DNA from: Actinomycetota bacterium
GTDB taxonomy: Bacteria; Actinomycetota; Actinomycetes; S36-B12; UBA5976
Length of the DNA: 62,222 bases
Direction of reading: 5' to 3'
Assembly: GCA_947448865.1 (NCBI GenBank)
Contig: CANFOW010000004.1
Span: forward strand, 1-62,222
How positions within the stretch are numbered: the stretch's first letter is position 1; each line of letters opens with the position of its first letter. Positions 8,150 through 17,366 of the stretch are shown here, piece after piece. The notes under the pieces are model-generated. The model saw only the letters and a program-made list of their open reading frames with translations. It made no database searches and was not told the origin of the DNA. The translations under genes and the position numbers were made by a program.

Positions 8150-9949
8150 GTGGCAGGCCGTAATCTCATCAACGCTGAGAATGTGACGTTGAATTACGGC
8201 AAAGGTCCCGTGCTCGATTCCGTATCGCTTGGGCTCAATGAAGGCGACCGGATTGGTGTCGTCGGCAGAAACGGTGGCGGTAAATCCTCTCTCATTCGGA
8301 TTTTGACTGGTGTTGAAACTCCAAACTCTGGACGCGTTTCTCGAACAAACGACATTTTCGTGGGCAGCCTGAGCCAGGTCGACCACTACGACCCCGACAT
8401 GACCGTTCGTGAGGTTGTACTCGGCGCAGCCCATGATCACCAATGGGCAACAGATGCTGCAATCCGAGATGTACTGACTGGACTCTTTGGTGGATTTGAT
8501 GAAGAAATCCTGGAACGAAAAATGGGTCCCCTGTCAGGTGGAGAAAAACGACGCGTAGCCCTAGCAAAACTGCTCGTGTCACCACTTGATGTACTCCTGC
8601 TTGATGAGCCCACGAACCATCTCGATGTCGAGGCAGTTGCGTGGCTAGCTGCACACCTGAAGTCTCGTCGAGGACTCGCACTCGTTACCGTCACGCACGA
8701 TCGTTGGTTCCTGGACGAAGTCAGCGAATACACGTGGGAAGTCGTAGATGGAGCTGTCGAAGAATACGAAGGTGGCTACTCTGCTTTTGTCTTGGCAAAA
8801 GTCGAACGGCAAAGACAAGCATCCGTTGCTGACCAAAAGCGCAACATGCTGGTCCGCAAAGAGTTGGCGTGGCTTCGCCGTGGAGCTCCTGCACGTACCT
8901 CGAAACCCAAGTTTCGAATTGATGCGGCAAATGAATTAATCGAAAATGAGCCACCACCTCGAAACAATGTTGAACTACTTGCTTTTGCGAATGCTCGACT
9001 TGGCAAAATGGTGTTTGAACTCAATGACATCGATGTTCGCGTTGGCGAAAAAGAACTTTTCCGAAACGTCACATGGAATATCGGTCCTGGAGATCGCATT
9101 GGCGTTGTCGGCGTCAATGGTGCGGGCAAGACCACGATGCTTCGCATTTTGACCCAAGATCTAAAACCGGTAGCTGGAAAATTTGCCGCGGGTGTGACGG
9201 TAAAAATCGCGTTCTTGTCACAACACCTCGATGAACTCGATCGCACCTGGCGATTGCTCGAAGCTGTCGAGCGCGTGGCAACACATATTGAAATTGGAAA
9301 AGGCAAGAGCCTGAGTGCCGGCCAACTTCTCGAACGACTCGGGTTCCCGGCCTCTTCACATTGGACTCCAGTGGGAGATCTCTCCGGCGGTGAACGTCGC
9401 CGACTCCAGCTCACTCGCTTGTTGATGAGTGGACCAAATGTTCTCATCCTGGATGAACCAACCAATGACTTTGACGTCGAAACCCTGGCTTCGCTTGAAG
9501 ACCTGCTCGACAGTTTCGGCGGAACACTCATCGTGGTGTCTCACGATAGATACTTCATGGAACGCGCTTGCGATACTTTCGTTGGCATCATGGGTGATGG
9601 GCGCGTGACAGACCTACCGCGAGGCATTGAACAATACCTCGAGTTACGTGCGCGACAAATCAACGGCACTTACCCAACATCTTTTGGACAAGCATTTTCG
9701 GACAGCGCCATTTCGGATAAGCCACAACTCAGCGCAGCTCGCCGTCGCGAACTTGAAAAAGACCTTGCTCGCATCGAACGTCAACTAGTCAAAGTTGACG
9801 CCGCAATTGCTCAACTGCACACAGACCTCGGTGCGCATGCAACCGATTACGAAAAAGTTGCCGAGTTAAATACGCAACTGCGTGAATTAGACGCACGAAA
9901 AAACGAACTCGAAGAACAGTGGCTAGCAACTAGCGAGCCTCTGGCCTAA
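8150..9949 (+). CDS. ABC-F family ATP-binding protein
   Basis: A 599-residue soluble protein with two ABC ATPase domains and no membrane segments. Walker A GRNGGGKSS and GVNGAGKTT, signatures LSGGEKRRVALAKLL and LSGGERRRLQLTRLL, and Walker B LLLDEPTNHLD and LILDEPTNDFD are all present, with the linker PARTSKPKFRIDAAN seen in actinobacterial Uup-like ABC-F proteins and a C-terminal coiled coil. ABC-F proteins act on the ribosome; this subtype's exact job is not settled. The GTG at 8150 fits the usual short N-terminus (NLINAENV); the ATG at 8132 is the alternative. Start codons of this gene and the divergent hydrolase are under 30 bp apart. Confidence 0.88.
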   Translation: MAGRNLINAENVTLNYGKGPVLDSVSLGLNEGDRIGVVGRNGGGKSSLIRILTGVETPNSGRVSRTNDIFVGSLSQVDHYDPDMTVREVVLGAAHDHQWATDAAIRDVLTGLFGGFDEEILERKMGPLSGGEKRRVALAKLLVSPLDVLLLDEPTNHLDVEAVAWLAAHLKSRRGLALVTVTHDRWFLDEVSEYTWEVVDGAVEEYEGGYSAFVLAKVERQRQASVADQKRNMLVRKELAWLRRGAPARTSKPKFRIDAANELIENEPPPRNNVELLAFANARLGKMVFELNDIDVRVGEKELFRNVTWNIGPGDRIGVVGVNGAGKTTMLRILTQDLKPVAGKFAAGVTVKIAFLSQHLDELDRTWRLLEAVERVATHIEIGKGKSLSAGQLLERLGFPASSHWTPVGDLSGGERRRLQLTRLLMSGPNVLILDEPTNDFDVETLASLEDLLDSFGGTLIVVSHDRYFMERACDTFVGIMGDGRVTDLPRGIEQYLELRARQINGTYPTSFGQAFSDSAISDKPQLSAARRRELEKDLARIERQLVKVDAAIAQLHTDLGAHATDYEKVAELNTQLRELDARKNELEEQWLATSEPLA

Positions 9950-10803
9950 CTCTCGAGCGCAAACCGAATGCGTGTGCCCGGAGTGACCTGAGCAAGCGTT
10001 GACATGTCACGCGGATCCACAATGCCAATGACGGGATACCCGGCCGTTGTGGGATGGTCAGGACCGAAAATCAACGGAACTCCATCGACGGGCACTTGAA
10101 TCGAACCCATTGCAACGCCTTCACTAGCGAGTCTGCGAGTTGTATCCCATGTGAATGAGTGCCCGTCGAGTCGCACTCCCACCCGATTCAACTTGCTGGT
10201 CACAACGAAGTTTGCTGATGTGATGCTGGACGCATTGCCAAACCAATCCCACCGTGGTCCGCGCCACACTCTGAGCGTCACTGAGTCCGACAATGAGACG
10301 CCTCTGACTGGCCCGAGCGAATTCGGCAAGTCACTCACACTGTCGTTGCCTATCGGCAATGAATCTCCCTGGGCTAACGGTCTTGGTCCTAACCGTGCAA
10401 GTTCGTCGAAACTACGCGACCCCATCACAGGTTCGACATCAAATCCGCCTCGAATCGCGATGTACGTCCGCAAGGCCAATTGAGACGGTTGGATGGCTAC
10501 GACAACATCCTTGCGAACAAAGAGTGGCTCATTCATTGCTTGCTCGTATCCAGCCACCTGAATGCTCACAGGCGCTCCTGTCACGGCGATTTCGCAGTTC
10601 GTGTTGGCGACAAACACAAGCTGAGCCCGACAAGATTCCACAGCTGCTGCGCGTGGCGAGTTACCCAGAATCCGGTTTGCTAGCGAGAACGAGGCTCTGT
10701 CAAAAGCACCACCTGTAGGAACGGCTAGATGCGCGACTCCCCTGCGTCCTTCGTCTTGCAGGCTGGCAAATCCAACGCATGACACGACCTGAATTGATGT
10801 CAT
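9946..10803 (-). CDS. pxpC: 5-oxoprolinase subunit C (biotin-dependent carboxyltransferase/KipA family)
   Basis: A 285-residue member of the AHS2 family, often mislabelled allophanate hydrolase subunit 2. Motifs SLQDEGRRGVAHLAVPTGGAFD, then SLANRILGN, and GPDHPTTAGYPVIG near the end fit PxpC. With PxpA and PxpB it would hydrolyse 5-oxoproline to glutamate using ATP. The ATG at 10803 overlaps the pxpB stop as ATGA, so the two are translationally coupled; the track start six bases earlier is less likely. It is the last gene of a six-gene operon and its stop overlaps the convergent ABC-F gene by 4 bp. Confidence 0.85.
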   Translation of the reverse strand: MTSIQVVSCVGFASLQDEGRRGVAHLAVPTGGAFDRASFSLANRILGNSPRAAAVESCRAQLVFVANTNCEIAVTGAPVSIQVAGYEQAMNEPLFVRKDVVVAIQPSQLALRTYIAIRGGFDVEPVMGSRSFDELARLGPRPLAQGDSLPIGNDSVSDLPNSLGPVRGVSLSDSVTLRVWRGPRWDWFGNASSITSANFVVTSKLNRVGVRLDGHSFTWDTTRRLASEGVAMGSIQVPVDGVPLIFGPDHPTTAGYPVIGIVDPRDMSTLAQVTPGTRIRFALES

Positions 10804-11405
10804 GACCACACCTGCACGAACCGCACAGTGTCTCCGGGCGACAGGAACGACACGGGATTGCGCGCAATGTCGAACATCGGGACAGTCGTTGTACCTAGCA
10901 GGTGCCAGCCACCAGGCGACTCAATCGGATAAACCGCCGAATAAAGGTCTGCTATCGCCACAGAGCCCGCAGGAACCGCAACGCGCGGACTTGAACGTCT
11001 TGGCAGGACCAACTGGCTCGCAAGCCCTGTGCAGTACATAAAACCCGGAGCAAAGCCTGCAAACGCCGCGTAGAACGTCGTTGTTGTATGTAGTTCGATG
11101 ACCTGCGCAACGCTCAAACCAGTGGCTAATGCCACATCAGCTAAATCAGCGCCGTCATAACTCACAGGTATTTCGCAAAGACGACCTGAATCATTTGCCA
11201 GGTGCTCTGGTGCCGAGTGAGCTAGCTCGAGTATCTGCTGGTGAGTGATCGCAACTACGGGATCCCACGTCACGAGTACAGACAGTTCCGATGGAACCAC
11301 GTCCACAAAGTAACCCGATTCCCGCATCGTGTGAGCAACAGATAAAACAGATTCACTTGGGCAATCAATGAGACACGCTAGCGGCCCACACGGGCGAATG
11401 TTCAT
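10800..11405 (-). CDS. pxpB: 5-oxoprolinase subunit B (KipI/AHS1 family)
   Basis: A 201-residue protein of the AHS1/KipI family. The signatures GFAPGFMYCTGL, LPRRSSPRVAVPAGSVAIADLYSAVYPIESPGGWHLLG and a final SPGDTVRF are all present. It forms a complex with PxpC, and both are required with PxpA for ATP-dependent ring opening of 5-oxoproline. It begins three bases after the pxpA stop and overlaps pxpC by 4 bp. The AHS1/AHS2 domains also occur in urea amidolyase, so a role tied to urea or carboxylated guanidino compounds remains possible given the upstream DUF1989 gene. Confidence 0.85.
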   Translation of the reverse strand: MNIRPCGPLACLIDCPSESVLSVAHTMRESGYFVDVVPSELSVLVTWDPVVAITHQQILELAHSAPEHLANDSGRLCEIPVSYDGADLADVALATGLSVAQVIELHTTTTFYAAFAGFAPGFMYCTGLASQLVLPRRSSPRVAVPAGSVAIADLYSAVYPIESPGGWHLLGTTTVPMFDIARNPVSFLSPGDTVRFVQVWS

Positions 11406-11408
11406 GAC

Positions 11409-12161
11409 TTAATCGAGCCACGATTTCAAAGTAAATCCATGCGCAACTAAGTCATCGTGAATTGTGCGAGCGTTATCAACCGCGCCAGGAGTGTCTCCAT
11501 GTAAACAAATTGATTCAGCATCGATTGTCACAGTCGAGCCGTCCGTTGCCGTAATAGTTCCTGTTCGTAACCAATCCATAACGCGATTGGAAATGAATTC
11601 CGAATCATGAAGCACGGAGCCTTCCATGGAACGTGGCGCCAAAGTTCCACTCGGCAAATACGCGCGGTCAGCAAAAAATTCGTGCGCAACGTACAGTCCA
11701 CGTTTCATTGCGGCTTCGAGAATGACCGGTGTGTGCGGAACCAAAACCTGTAATGAACTATCGATGTCAGCAATTGCGTCTGTTACTGCTCGCGCTTGTT
11801 GCGCATCGCGTCCAATTCGGTGATACAGAGCACCGTGTGGTTTTACATATCGCAATGTTGCACCGAGTGGTTCCGCAATACTTTTCAATAACTCGATTTG
11901 TTTGCGCGTGAGAGCGTACAAATCCGAGTACGACATCTCAACATCGTCACGACCAAAATTTTCGCGATCTGCGTATCCCACGTGAGCACCAATACTGACA
12001 TTGTGCGCAAGTGCCGCACTTACTGCTTCACGCATTGCATCAGGTCCACCAGCATGTTCCCCACAGCACACGTTGGCACTTGTGAGAAACGGATACATGG
12101 CAGCGTCATCGCCGCATTCTTCAGCTAGATCCGCATTCAGATCTATTGCAGTTACTGCCAC
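11409..12161 (-). CDS. pxpA: 5-oxoprolinase subunit A (LamB/YcsF family)
   Basis: A 250-residue member of the YcsF family, which supplies the hydrolytic part of the PxpABC 5-oxoprolinase. DLNADLAEECGDD, IGAHVGYADRENFGR, RYVKPHGALYH, EFFADRAYLPSGTLAPRS and SICLHGD follow the family in order. Oddly, the motif normally reading NIACGFHAGD is NVCCGEHAGG here, with Phe replaced by Glu and Asp by Gly beside the conserved His. The GTG start lies within the end of the upstream DUF1989 gene (10-bp overlap). Confidence 0.85.
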   Translation of the reverse strand: MAVTAIDLNADLAEECGDDAAMYPFLTSANVCCGEHAGGPDAMREAVSAALAHNVSIGAHVGYADRENFGRDDVEMSYSDLYALTRKQIELLKSIAEPLGATLRYVKPHGALYHRIGRDAQQARAVTDAIADIDSSLQVLVPHTPVILEAAMKRGLYVAHEFFADRAYLPSGTLAPRSMEGSVLHDSEFISNRVMDWLRTGTITATDGSTVTIDAESICLHGDTPGAVDNARTIHDDLVAHGFTLKSWLD

Positions 12162-12988
12162 TGCGGGAATACCAATCCATGATTTCCAGCATATGCAGCA
12201 CGCGTAGGCTGCTTCCAGCCCTCAAGAAGGGCCTCGCTTGGCTTGTACACCTCAATGCCTAATGGTCGGCACACATCTAGTGGATCGCGCGCGTCAGGTC
12301 CCCACAACGGCACAGACAGATCTCCACCAGGACATGTTGACAAAGCTGCAAGTAAATCGATTTCCGCAAAGAATTCGAAGTAGTCACCCTTTTTGGCAGG
12401 GCAAGTTTTCATAAAGTACTGATCTTGGTCATTTAATCCCGTGCATTGGAAAACATTGAGCACATCATGCACATCGAATTCCGTTAACCCATGCGGTAAA
12501 ACTGCTCGCACAAGATTTGAATGACAGTGGTAATCAAAGTCTTCGCCTGTCAGCATGCGATTCACATATGGATCACAGCGAGTACCCAACAAGTCATGCA
12601 CGCGACCACCTTGTGCATCGCGACCATAGTCAGCCAAGCTATCGAAAGTGATGGTGGCCATCGGACGTAGGAACGGCAAAATTGACCACAGTCGGTTGAA
12701 CGTTGTCAGGTGGGCGGCATGAAGTTGCTTTGTGCGCGATGCCCAGAACCGTTCCCGGGGATCATTAAGGCTCCACAAATTTAAGTCAGCAACCTGCGGA
12801 CCTTCAATTGTGACAATCCGACACAAGTGACCCGCTGGAATTTTCCACGCGCGTCCGCTACGAATTGGCAGAACGAACGAGTCAACGAGTTCTCGACCGT
12901 CGTCCTGCGCTAACGCACCATAAAAGGCGCGATCAACATCGAGTGGTCCACCTGCGGTGGCTTGATAAGCAGCTGCTGTTAAGTCCAT
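12152..12988 (-). CDS. DUF1989 / urea carboxylase-associated family protein
   Basis: A 278-residue DUF1989 protein. Family marks: IPAGHLCRIVTIEGPQVADLNLW, LLGTRCDPY, DYHCHSNLVRAV, NVFQCTGLND and GDYFEFFAEIDLLAALSTCPGGD. Members accompany urea carboxylase, and paired members form carboxyguanidine deiminase in guanidine degradation; only one copy is present here and no biotin carboxylase is nearby. It sits between a ureohydrolase and pxpABC, so I infer an amidine- or urea-type substrate in the same pathway. Conserved Cys/His residues suggest a metal site. The specific reaction is unknown. Confidence 0.8.
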   Translation of the reverse strand: MDLTAAAYQATAGGPLDVDRAFYGALAQDDGRELVDSFVLPIRSGRAWKIPAGHLCRIVTIEGPQVADLNLWSLNDPRERFWASRTKQLHAAHLTTFNRLWSILPFLRPMATITFDSLADYGRDAQGGRVHDLLGTRCDPYVNRMLTGEDFDYHCHSNLVRAVLPHGLTEFDVHDVLNVFQCTGLNDQDQYFMKTCPAKKGDYFEFFAEIDLLAALSTCPGGDLSVPLWGPDARDPLDVCRPLGIEVYKPSEALLEGWKQPTRAAYAGNHGLVFPQWQ

Positions 12989-13027
12989 GCCTCGATAGTA
13001 CAGACGCGGACAAGAAATGCTTCGCTA

Positions 13028-13975
13028 TTACTTCGCAAGTGCCATGAGTGACATGATCTCGTAGGACAATGTCGCTGCAGCAAGTGATGTGATTTCCGCA
13101 TGGTCATAGGCAGGGCTGACTTCAACAATGTCAGCGCCGACCATTTGATCTCGCGGCAAGGCGCGCACCATGGACAGTAATTCACGGGACGTGAATCCAC
13201 CCATTTCTGGTGTACCCGTTCCTGGAGCAAACGCAGGGTCAAGAACGTCAATATCAATGGACAGGTAGTACGGCTGATCGCCCACGCGCTGTTTCGCAAG
13301 GCCGATGACTTCATCAACACCCATGCGATCAAAATCCGATGCACGCACTGTGGAGAATCCGAAGCGCTTATCGTCATCTAAATCGCTGCGGTCATAAAGC
13401 GGTCCACGGATGCCGACGTGAAGTGATGAATCTTCGATCAGTAGGCCTTCTTCGAATGCGCGGCGCATGAATGTGCCGTGTGTTCGTTCAGCACCAAAGT
13501 AGGTGTCCCACGTATCAAGGTGCGCATCAAAGTGAATCACTGCGATTGGTCCATGTACTGCGACCATTGAGCGCAAGATTCCCAATGTGATGGTGTGATC
13601 GCCACCAAGAGTGACTAGTTTGTGTGAATCGCTGATGTATTCCGCAGACACTTCATTGATTTGTTTCAGTGCACTATCAATATCAAATGGGTTACATGGG
13701 ACATCGCCCGCATCAACGGCTTGGATGGTGCGGAATGGAGCGATCTGCAAATCAGGATGATACGCAGGACGCAAGTGTCGCGATGCTTGTCTGATAGCCG
13801 TCGGCCCAAAGCGGGCACCGGGACGGAAAGAAACGCCGCCGTCAAAAGGGGCACCTAAAACTGCAACGTCATAATCCGATACCTGGTCGATGCGTGGAAG
13901 GCGCGCAAACGTAGATTCACCTGCGAATCGAGGGACTTTCGTACCGTCTACGGGACCAATAATGTTTTCGCTCAT
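13028..13975 (-). CDS. Ureohydrolase (agmatinase / guanidino-acid hydrolase family)
   Basis: A 315-residue arginase-superfamily enzyme with the two-manganese ligand set: GGDHTITLG, FDAHLDTWD with the following THGTF, and SIDIDVLDPAFAPGTGTPE, ending with a conserved Glu in VEVSPAYD. It would split a guanidino compound into urea and an amine. The sequence is closest in style to agmatinase (SpeB) and guanidinobutyrase, but family members act on many guanidino substrates, and the operon partners (a sarcosine/dimethylglycine-type dehydrogenase and DUF1989) do not specify agmatine. It starts nine bases after the dehydrogenase stop. Confidence 0.88.
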   Translation of the reverse strand: MSENIIGPVDGTKVPRFAGESTFARLPRIDQVSDYDVAVLGAPFDGGVSFRPGARFGPTAIRQASRHLRPAYHPDLQIAPFRTIQAVDAGDVPCNPFDIDSALKQINEVSAEYISDSHKLVTLGGDHTITLGILRSMVAVHGPIAVIHFDAHLDTWDTYFGAERTHGTFMRRAFEEGLLIEDSSLHVGIRGPLYDRSDLDDDKRFGFSTVRASDFDRMGVDEVIGLAKQRVGDQPYYLSIDIDVLDPAFAPGTGTPEMGGFTSRELLSMVRALPRDQMVGADIVEVSPAYDHAEITSLAAATLSYEIMSLMALAK

Positions 13976-13984
13976 GTAGATACT

Positions 13985-16462
13985 TTAGCCACGAAGTCGA
14001 GAATTACTGGGGTCATAAAATGCTTCGTCACTCACAGTGGCTTGGGTCATTTCCCCAGCGCAATCAACTATGTAGTTTGCGTCTGCTGGCAAATCCGCCT
14101 CAATAAACGCAACACCAACTGCAGAGCCAACGGTATGTCCAAAAGCCCCAGACGTAACGTGACCGACGATGCGACCGTCACGAAGCACAGACTCATCATG
14201 AATCAAAAGAAGCTTCGGATTTGCAAGTTTGATGTAAACCTGACGATGTGTACGGCTCCCCTTCTTGGCAGCGATCGCATCGCGACCTACGAAGCCACCG
14301 GGCTTATCTAACGCCACCGTGAATCCCAGTGACGCGCTGTACGGATCGTCAATTGGTCCGATGTCGTGGCCGAGATGGCGATAACCCTTTTCCACGCGCA
14401 AGCTGTCTAGTGCGTGATATCCCGCGCGCACAATCCCAAGGTCCGAGCCCGCCTCAATAACCGCGTCGTACACATTAACTGAGAGGTCAGGAGTGGGATA
14501 CAACTCGTATCCGAGTTCACCGACGAAACTCACGCGTAGGCACAACGCATACCCGTCAGCAACTTGAATAGTGCGTGCTGTGCCCCACGGCTGGGCGTCA
14601 TTCGAAAAATCATCTGGCGAAATGCGTTGCAGTAACTCGCGCGAACGTGGACCCATGATTGCGATCGTTGCAAGCGAAGTCGTGCAATCAATAACAGCAG
14701 CGGCAAAAGTGCGAGCCGCCCGGTTAAACATGGCCAACGTTTTTGTCAAAGCAGATGTTGGTGTGACAACAAGGAATCGGTCATGAGCCAATCGAGTGAC
14801 AGTACCGTCGAGTTCGATACCTCCACCTTTGTTGAGCATCAACGTGTACACAACTTTGCCAATGGGCACATCAAGATTTGCTGTGCACACAGATTGGACG
14901 ACCTGTAACGCATCCCAACCTTGGACTTCCACTTTGCTGAACGTTGACAGATCGAAAACCGCTACTGCTTCGCGAGCCGCTTTGTGTTCCCGAGCAGAAT
15001 GCTCAAACCAATTTTGGCGACCGTAGCTGTACTCGTACTCCCGAGCAACCCCCTGAGGTGCAAACCAATTAGCCCGCTCAAAACCCACTAGTTCCCCAAA
15101 GACGGCGCCAGCTGCATCAAGACGATCGTGTAGTGGTGTCCGTCGCACACCACGAGCAGTACGAGGCTGCAAATGTGGCCAATGCATCGCGTATAAACGA
15201 CCAAGGCCTTCGCGAGTGCGCTCGTTTAAGTAGCGTCGGTTTGCTTGTTGACCAGCAAAGCGTTGCACGTCAACAGCTGACACGTCTGATGTTGGCGACC
15301 CAGCAACTATCCACTCTGCGAGCGCACGACCAGCACCTGGTGCGTAAATAATTCCCTGACTGTTAAATCCGGCCGCGACCCATAGTCCGTTAACTTCTGC
15401 AGTTTCACCAAGGCAGAAATTCGCATCTGGCGTAAATGATTCAGGTGCATTCAAGAATCGTTCGTACTTCGTATCACGTAACACTGGAACAATCTCTTGT
15501 GCGTTGTGACGAATCTGAGCGAAGTGTTCCCAGTCTGGTTCAAATTCTCCGAATGAAAAGTTCGACGGGAGACTCTTGGGATCGACAGGAATGCCATCAG
15601 GTTCAAAAGCTCCCACGAGCAAGCCGCCTGCATTTTGCCGAATGTACAAATAGCCATCAAGATCGCGCAAAACCGGGAGTGGCTCCTGTGCGCCATCGAC
15701 TGCTTCAGTTCTCACATGCACATGTGCTGCTGGCCACAGCGGAACTTTGGCGCCACACATCTCAGCAAGATCGCGGGTCCACAAACCTGCTGCCAGAACT
15801 ACGTTCTCGGTTTCAATTTCACCGAGATCTGTTTCTACATGCGACACACGACCATTAACAGTTCTAATACCTGTGACGCAAACACCTTCGCGAAAAGTGA
15901 CACCTTGAGCGTGTGCACCAGTTGCTAAAGCAAGCGCCGTCAAGCCTGGGTTTACATGGCCATCAAGCGGGTGAAACATTCCGCCCAGTAACTTCTTTTT
16001 TGAAATAAGCGGATGCAATTCACTAATGCGCTTTGGTGAAACTAATTCACTCGGAAGACCAGCATGACGGGCAACCATGTCGGAGTAACGGACTTCATCC
16101 ATTCGACCTTTAGTACGACATAAAGTAATCGACCCAGGTTGACGAAGATTAATGTCAACACCGGTTTCTTTTTCCAAACGTGAATACAACTCAACGCCGT
16201 AACGAGATAACTTCGTTAATGCATGCGATCCGCGACCGTTCGCAATGAGTCCAGCAGCATGCCAGCTTGTACCTGATGCAATTGCACTGCGTTCAAGGAC
16301 AAGCACATCTTTGTGTCCCAATTGCGCCAAGTGGTACGCGATACTCGAGCCAATAATTCCCCCACCGACGACAACCGTAGTTGCTCGAGATGGCAACACG
16401 CGTGTTCGAGCCTCGGGGTCGAATTGTGTTGCTGATATGTCTCTTTCAAGCAGACGATCCAT
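13985..16462 (-). CDS. FAD-dependent oxidoreductase fused to GcvT-like domain (sarcosine/dimethylglycine dehydrogenase family)
   Basis: About 825 residues from the ATG at 16462, which follows a GGGGGG ribosome-binding run; the track start adds 44 spurious residues. Residues ~25-400 form a DAO-type FAD domain (VVVGGGIIGSSIAYHLAQLG) with GTSWHAAGL, where the His is the covalent FAD site in sarcosine and dimethylglycine dehydrogenases. Residues ~430-825 are an aminomethyltransferase-like folate domain (ALDSLRVEKGYRHLGHDIGP, VGELGYELYP). The enzyme would demethylate an N-methyl amino acid and pass the one-carbon unit to THF, which could feed nearby metF. It is the first gene of the pxp operon. 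Confidence 0.88.
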   Translation of the reverse strand: MDRLLERDISATQFDPEARTRVLPSRATTVVVGGGIIGSSIAYHLAQLGHKDVLVLERSAIASGTSWHAAGLIANGRGSHALTKLSRYGVELYSRLEKETGVDINLRQPGSITLCRTKGRMDEVRYSDMVARHAGLPSELVSPKRISELHPLISKKKLLGGMFHPLDGHVNPGLTALALATGAHAQGVTFREGVCVTGIRTVNGRVSHVETDLGEIETENVVLAAGLWTRDLAEMCGAKVPLWPAAHVHVRTEAVDGAQEPLPVLRDLDGYLYIRQNAGGLLVGAFEPDGIPVDPKSLPSNFSFGEFEPDWEHFAQIRHNAQEIVPVLRDTKYERFLNAPESFTPDANFCLGETAEVNGLWVAAGFNSQGIIYAPGAGRALAEWIVAGSPTSDVSAVDVQRFAGQQANRRYLNERTREGLGRLYAMHWPHLQPRTARGVRRTPLHDRLDAAGAVFGELVGFERANWFAPQGVAREYEYSYGRQNWFEHSAREHKAAREAVAVFDLSTFSKVEVQGWDALQVVQSVCTANLDVPIGKVVYTLMLNKGGGIELDGTVTRLAHDRFLVVTPTSALTKTLAMFNRAARTFAAAVIDCTTSLATIAIMGPRSRELLQRISPDDFSNDAQPWGTARTIQVADGYALCLRVSFVGELGYELYPTPDLSVNVYDAVIEAGSDLGIVRAGYHALDSLRVEKGYRHLGHDIGPIDDPYSASLGFTVALDKPGGFVGRDAIAAKKGSRTHRQVYIKLANPKLLLIHDESVLRDGRIVGHVTSGAFGHTVGSAVGVAFIEADLPADANYIVDCAGEMTQATVSDEAFYDPSNSRLRG

Positions 16463-16550
16463 ACCCCCCAATCTACCTAGTAATAGATTCGGGCAATAGT
16501 GAAATGAGTTTTTGTGAGATTGCTCAACACCAATAGGCGTCGTACATCCC

Positions 16551-17327
16551 TTAAGACAACGAAACTGGTCCTTCGTGTTTAGCAATCCGGCCATCGCCTG
16601 AGGACTTACCAGTCATACGACGCAGAGCCCAGGGTACGAGAAATGATGTGACCCAACGAATAGTTGAACCACAACGTGCCACCAATCCAGGTTCCGACAT
16701 CGGTCCGATGGGCACGTCCCAATCGGAATCATGAGGCATGCCCAAGTTTGCGAGAACTGCTGACGCAACTCGTCTATGACCATCCGCATTCAAGTGGAGT
16801 CGATCGGGCGCGATGAGTCGCTTATCGAAAAACACTTCATGCGTATTTCCATCAAGGAGCAATGCGCCGACTTCGTTGGCAGTTTTGCGCACCATGTTAT
16901 TGAATCCGCCAAACCGCGAGTTCCACAACCGCTGAGTGCGGGTCTGAGGGTCAGCTACTTCTTGAACCGTAAACAGCATGACTTGTGCACCAGTAGCCGC
17001 AAGCCGACGGACTGTTTCTTGATACATAGAGAAAATAACGTCGGGCTCGTAGCCAGGTCGAAGAATGTTATTGGCGCCGGCATGAAATGACACAAGAGTT
17101 TGTGATCCCTCGATGAACTCAATGCCGAGTGGAATTTGATCGGCAACTACTTGTTCAAGTCGCTTACCGCGCACCGCGAGATTGAAATACTCAAAACCAG
17201 TCTGCTCGTGCGCAAGTACATATGCGACACGATCAGCCCAGCCAACATATTGACCCGCGACGATGTCATCACACAGGCCTTCGGTAATCGAGTCTCCGAA
17301 GGCGATAAACCGAGTAAATCTACTCAC
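16551..17327 (-). CDS. SGNH/GDSL-type esterase
   Basis: About 258 residues from the GTG at 17327 (ATG 17345 is possible). Block I FIAFGDSITEG with the catalytic Ser, a FHAGANNILRPG segment corresponding to the GxND region, and the terminal DRLHLNADGH with catalytic Asp and His identify an SGNH hydrolase. No signal peptide is evident from this start, so it is probably cytoplasmic. The C-terminal ~50 residues are basic and hydrophobic (TIRWVTSFLVPWALRRM) and may touch the membrane. Substrate unknown; lysophospholipase or acyl-esterase roles are common in the family. Confidence 0.82.
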   Translation of the reverse strand: MSRFTRFIAFGDSITEGLCDDIVAGQYVGWADRVAYVLAHEQTGFEYFNLAVRGKRLEQVVADQIPLGIEFIEGSQTLVSFHAGANNILRPGYEPDVIFSMYQETVRRLAATGAQVMLFTVQEVADPQTRTQRLWNSRFGGFNNMVRKTANEVGALLLDGNTHEVFFDKRLIAPDRLHLNADGHRRVASAVLANLGMPHDSDWDVPIGPMSEPGLVARCGSTIRWVTSFLVPWALRRMTGKSSGDGRIAKHEGPVSLS

Positions 17328-17334
17328 GTGGCCA

Positions 17335-17363
17335 TTGTCTCGCATTGTCTGGGTAGATATAAA
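17335..17363 (+). promoter_or_regulatory. Putative promoter of the TipAS gene
   Basis: TTGTCT at 17335-17340, a 17-bp spacer and TATAAA at 17358-17363. The expected start of transcription is within a few bases of ATG 17373, which would give a nearly leaderless mRNA. Confidence 0.45.
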
Positions 17364-17366
17364 ATT

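Noticed and set aside
6752-8443. 563-aa form of the EEP hydrolase
   Set aside because: The first ~107 residues have no homology, cover the start of the divergent ABC-F gene, and would bury the signal peptide inside the protein.
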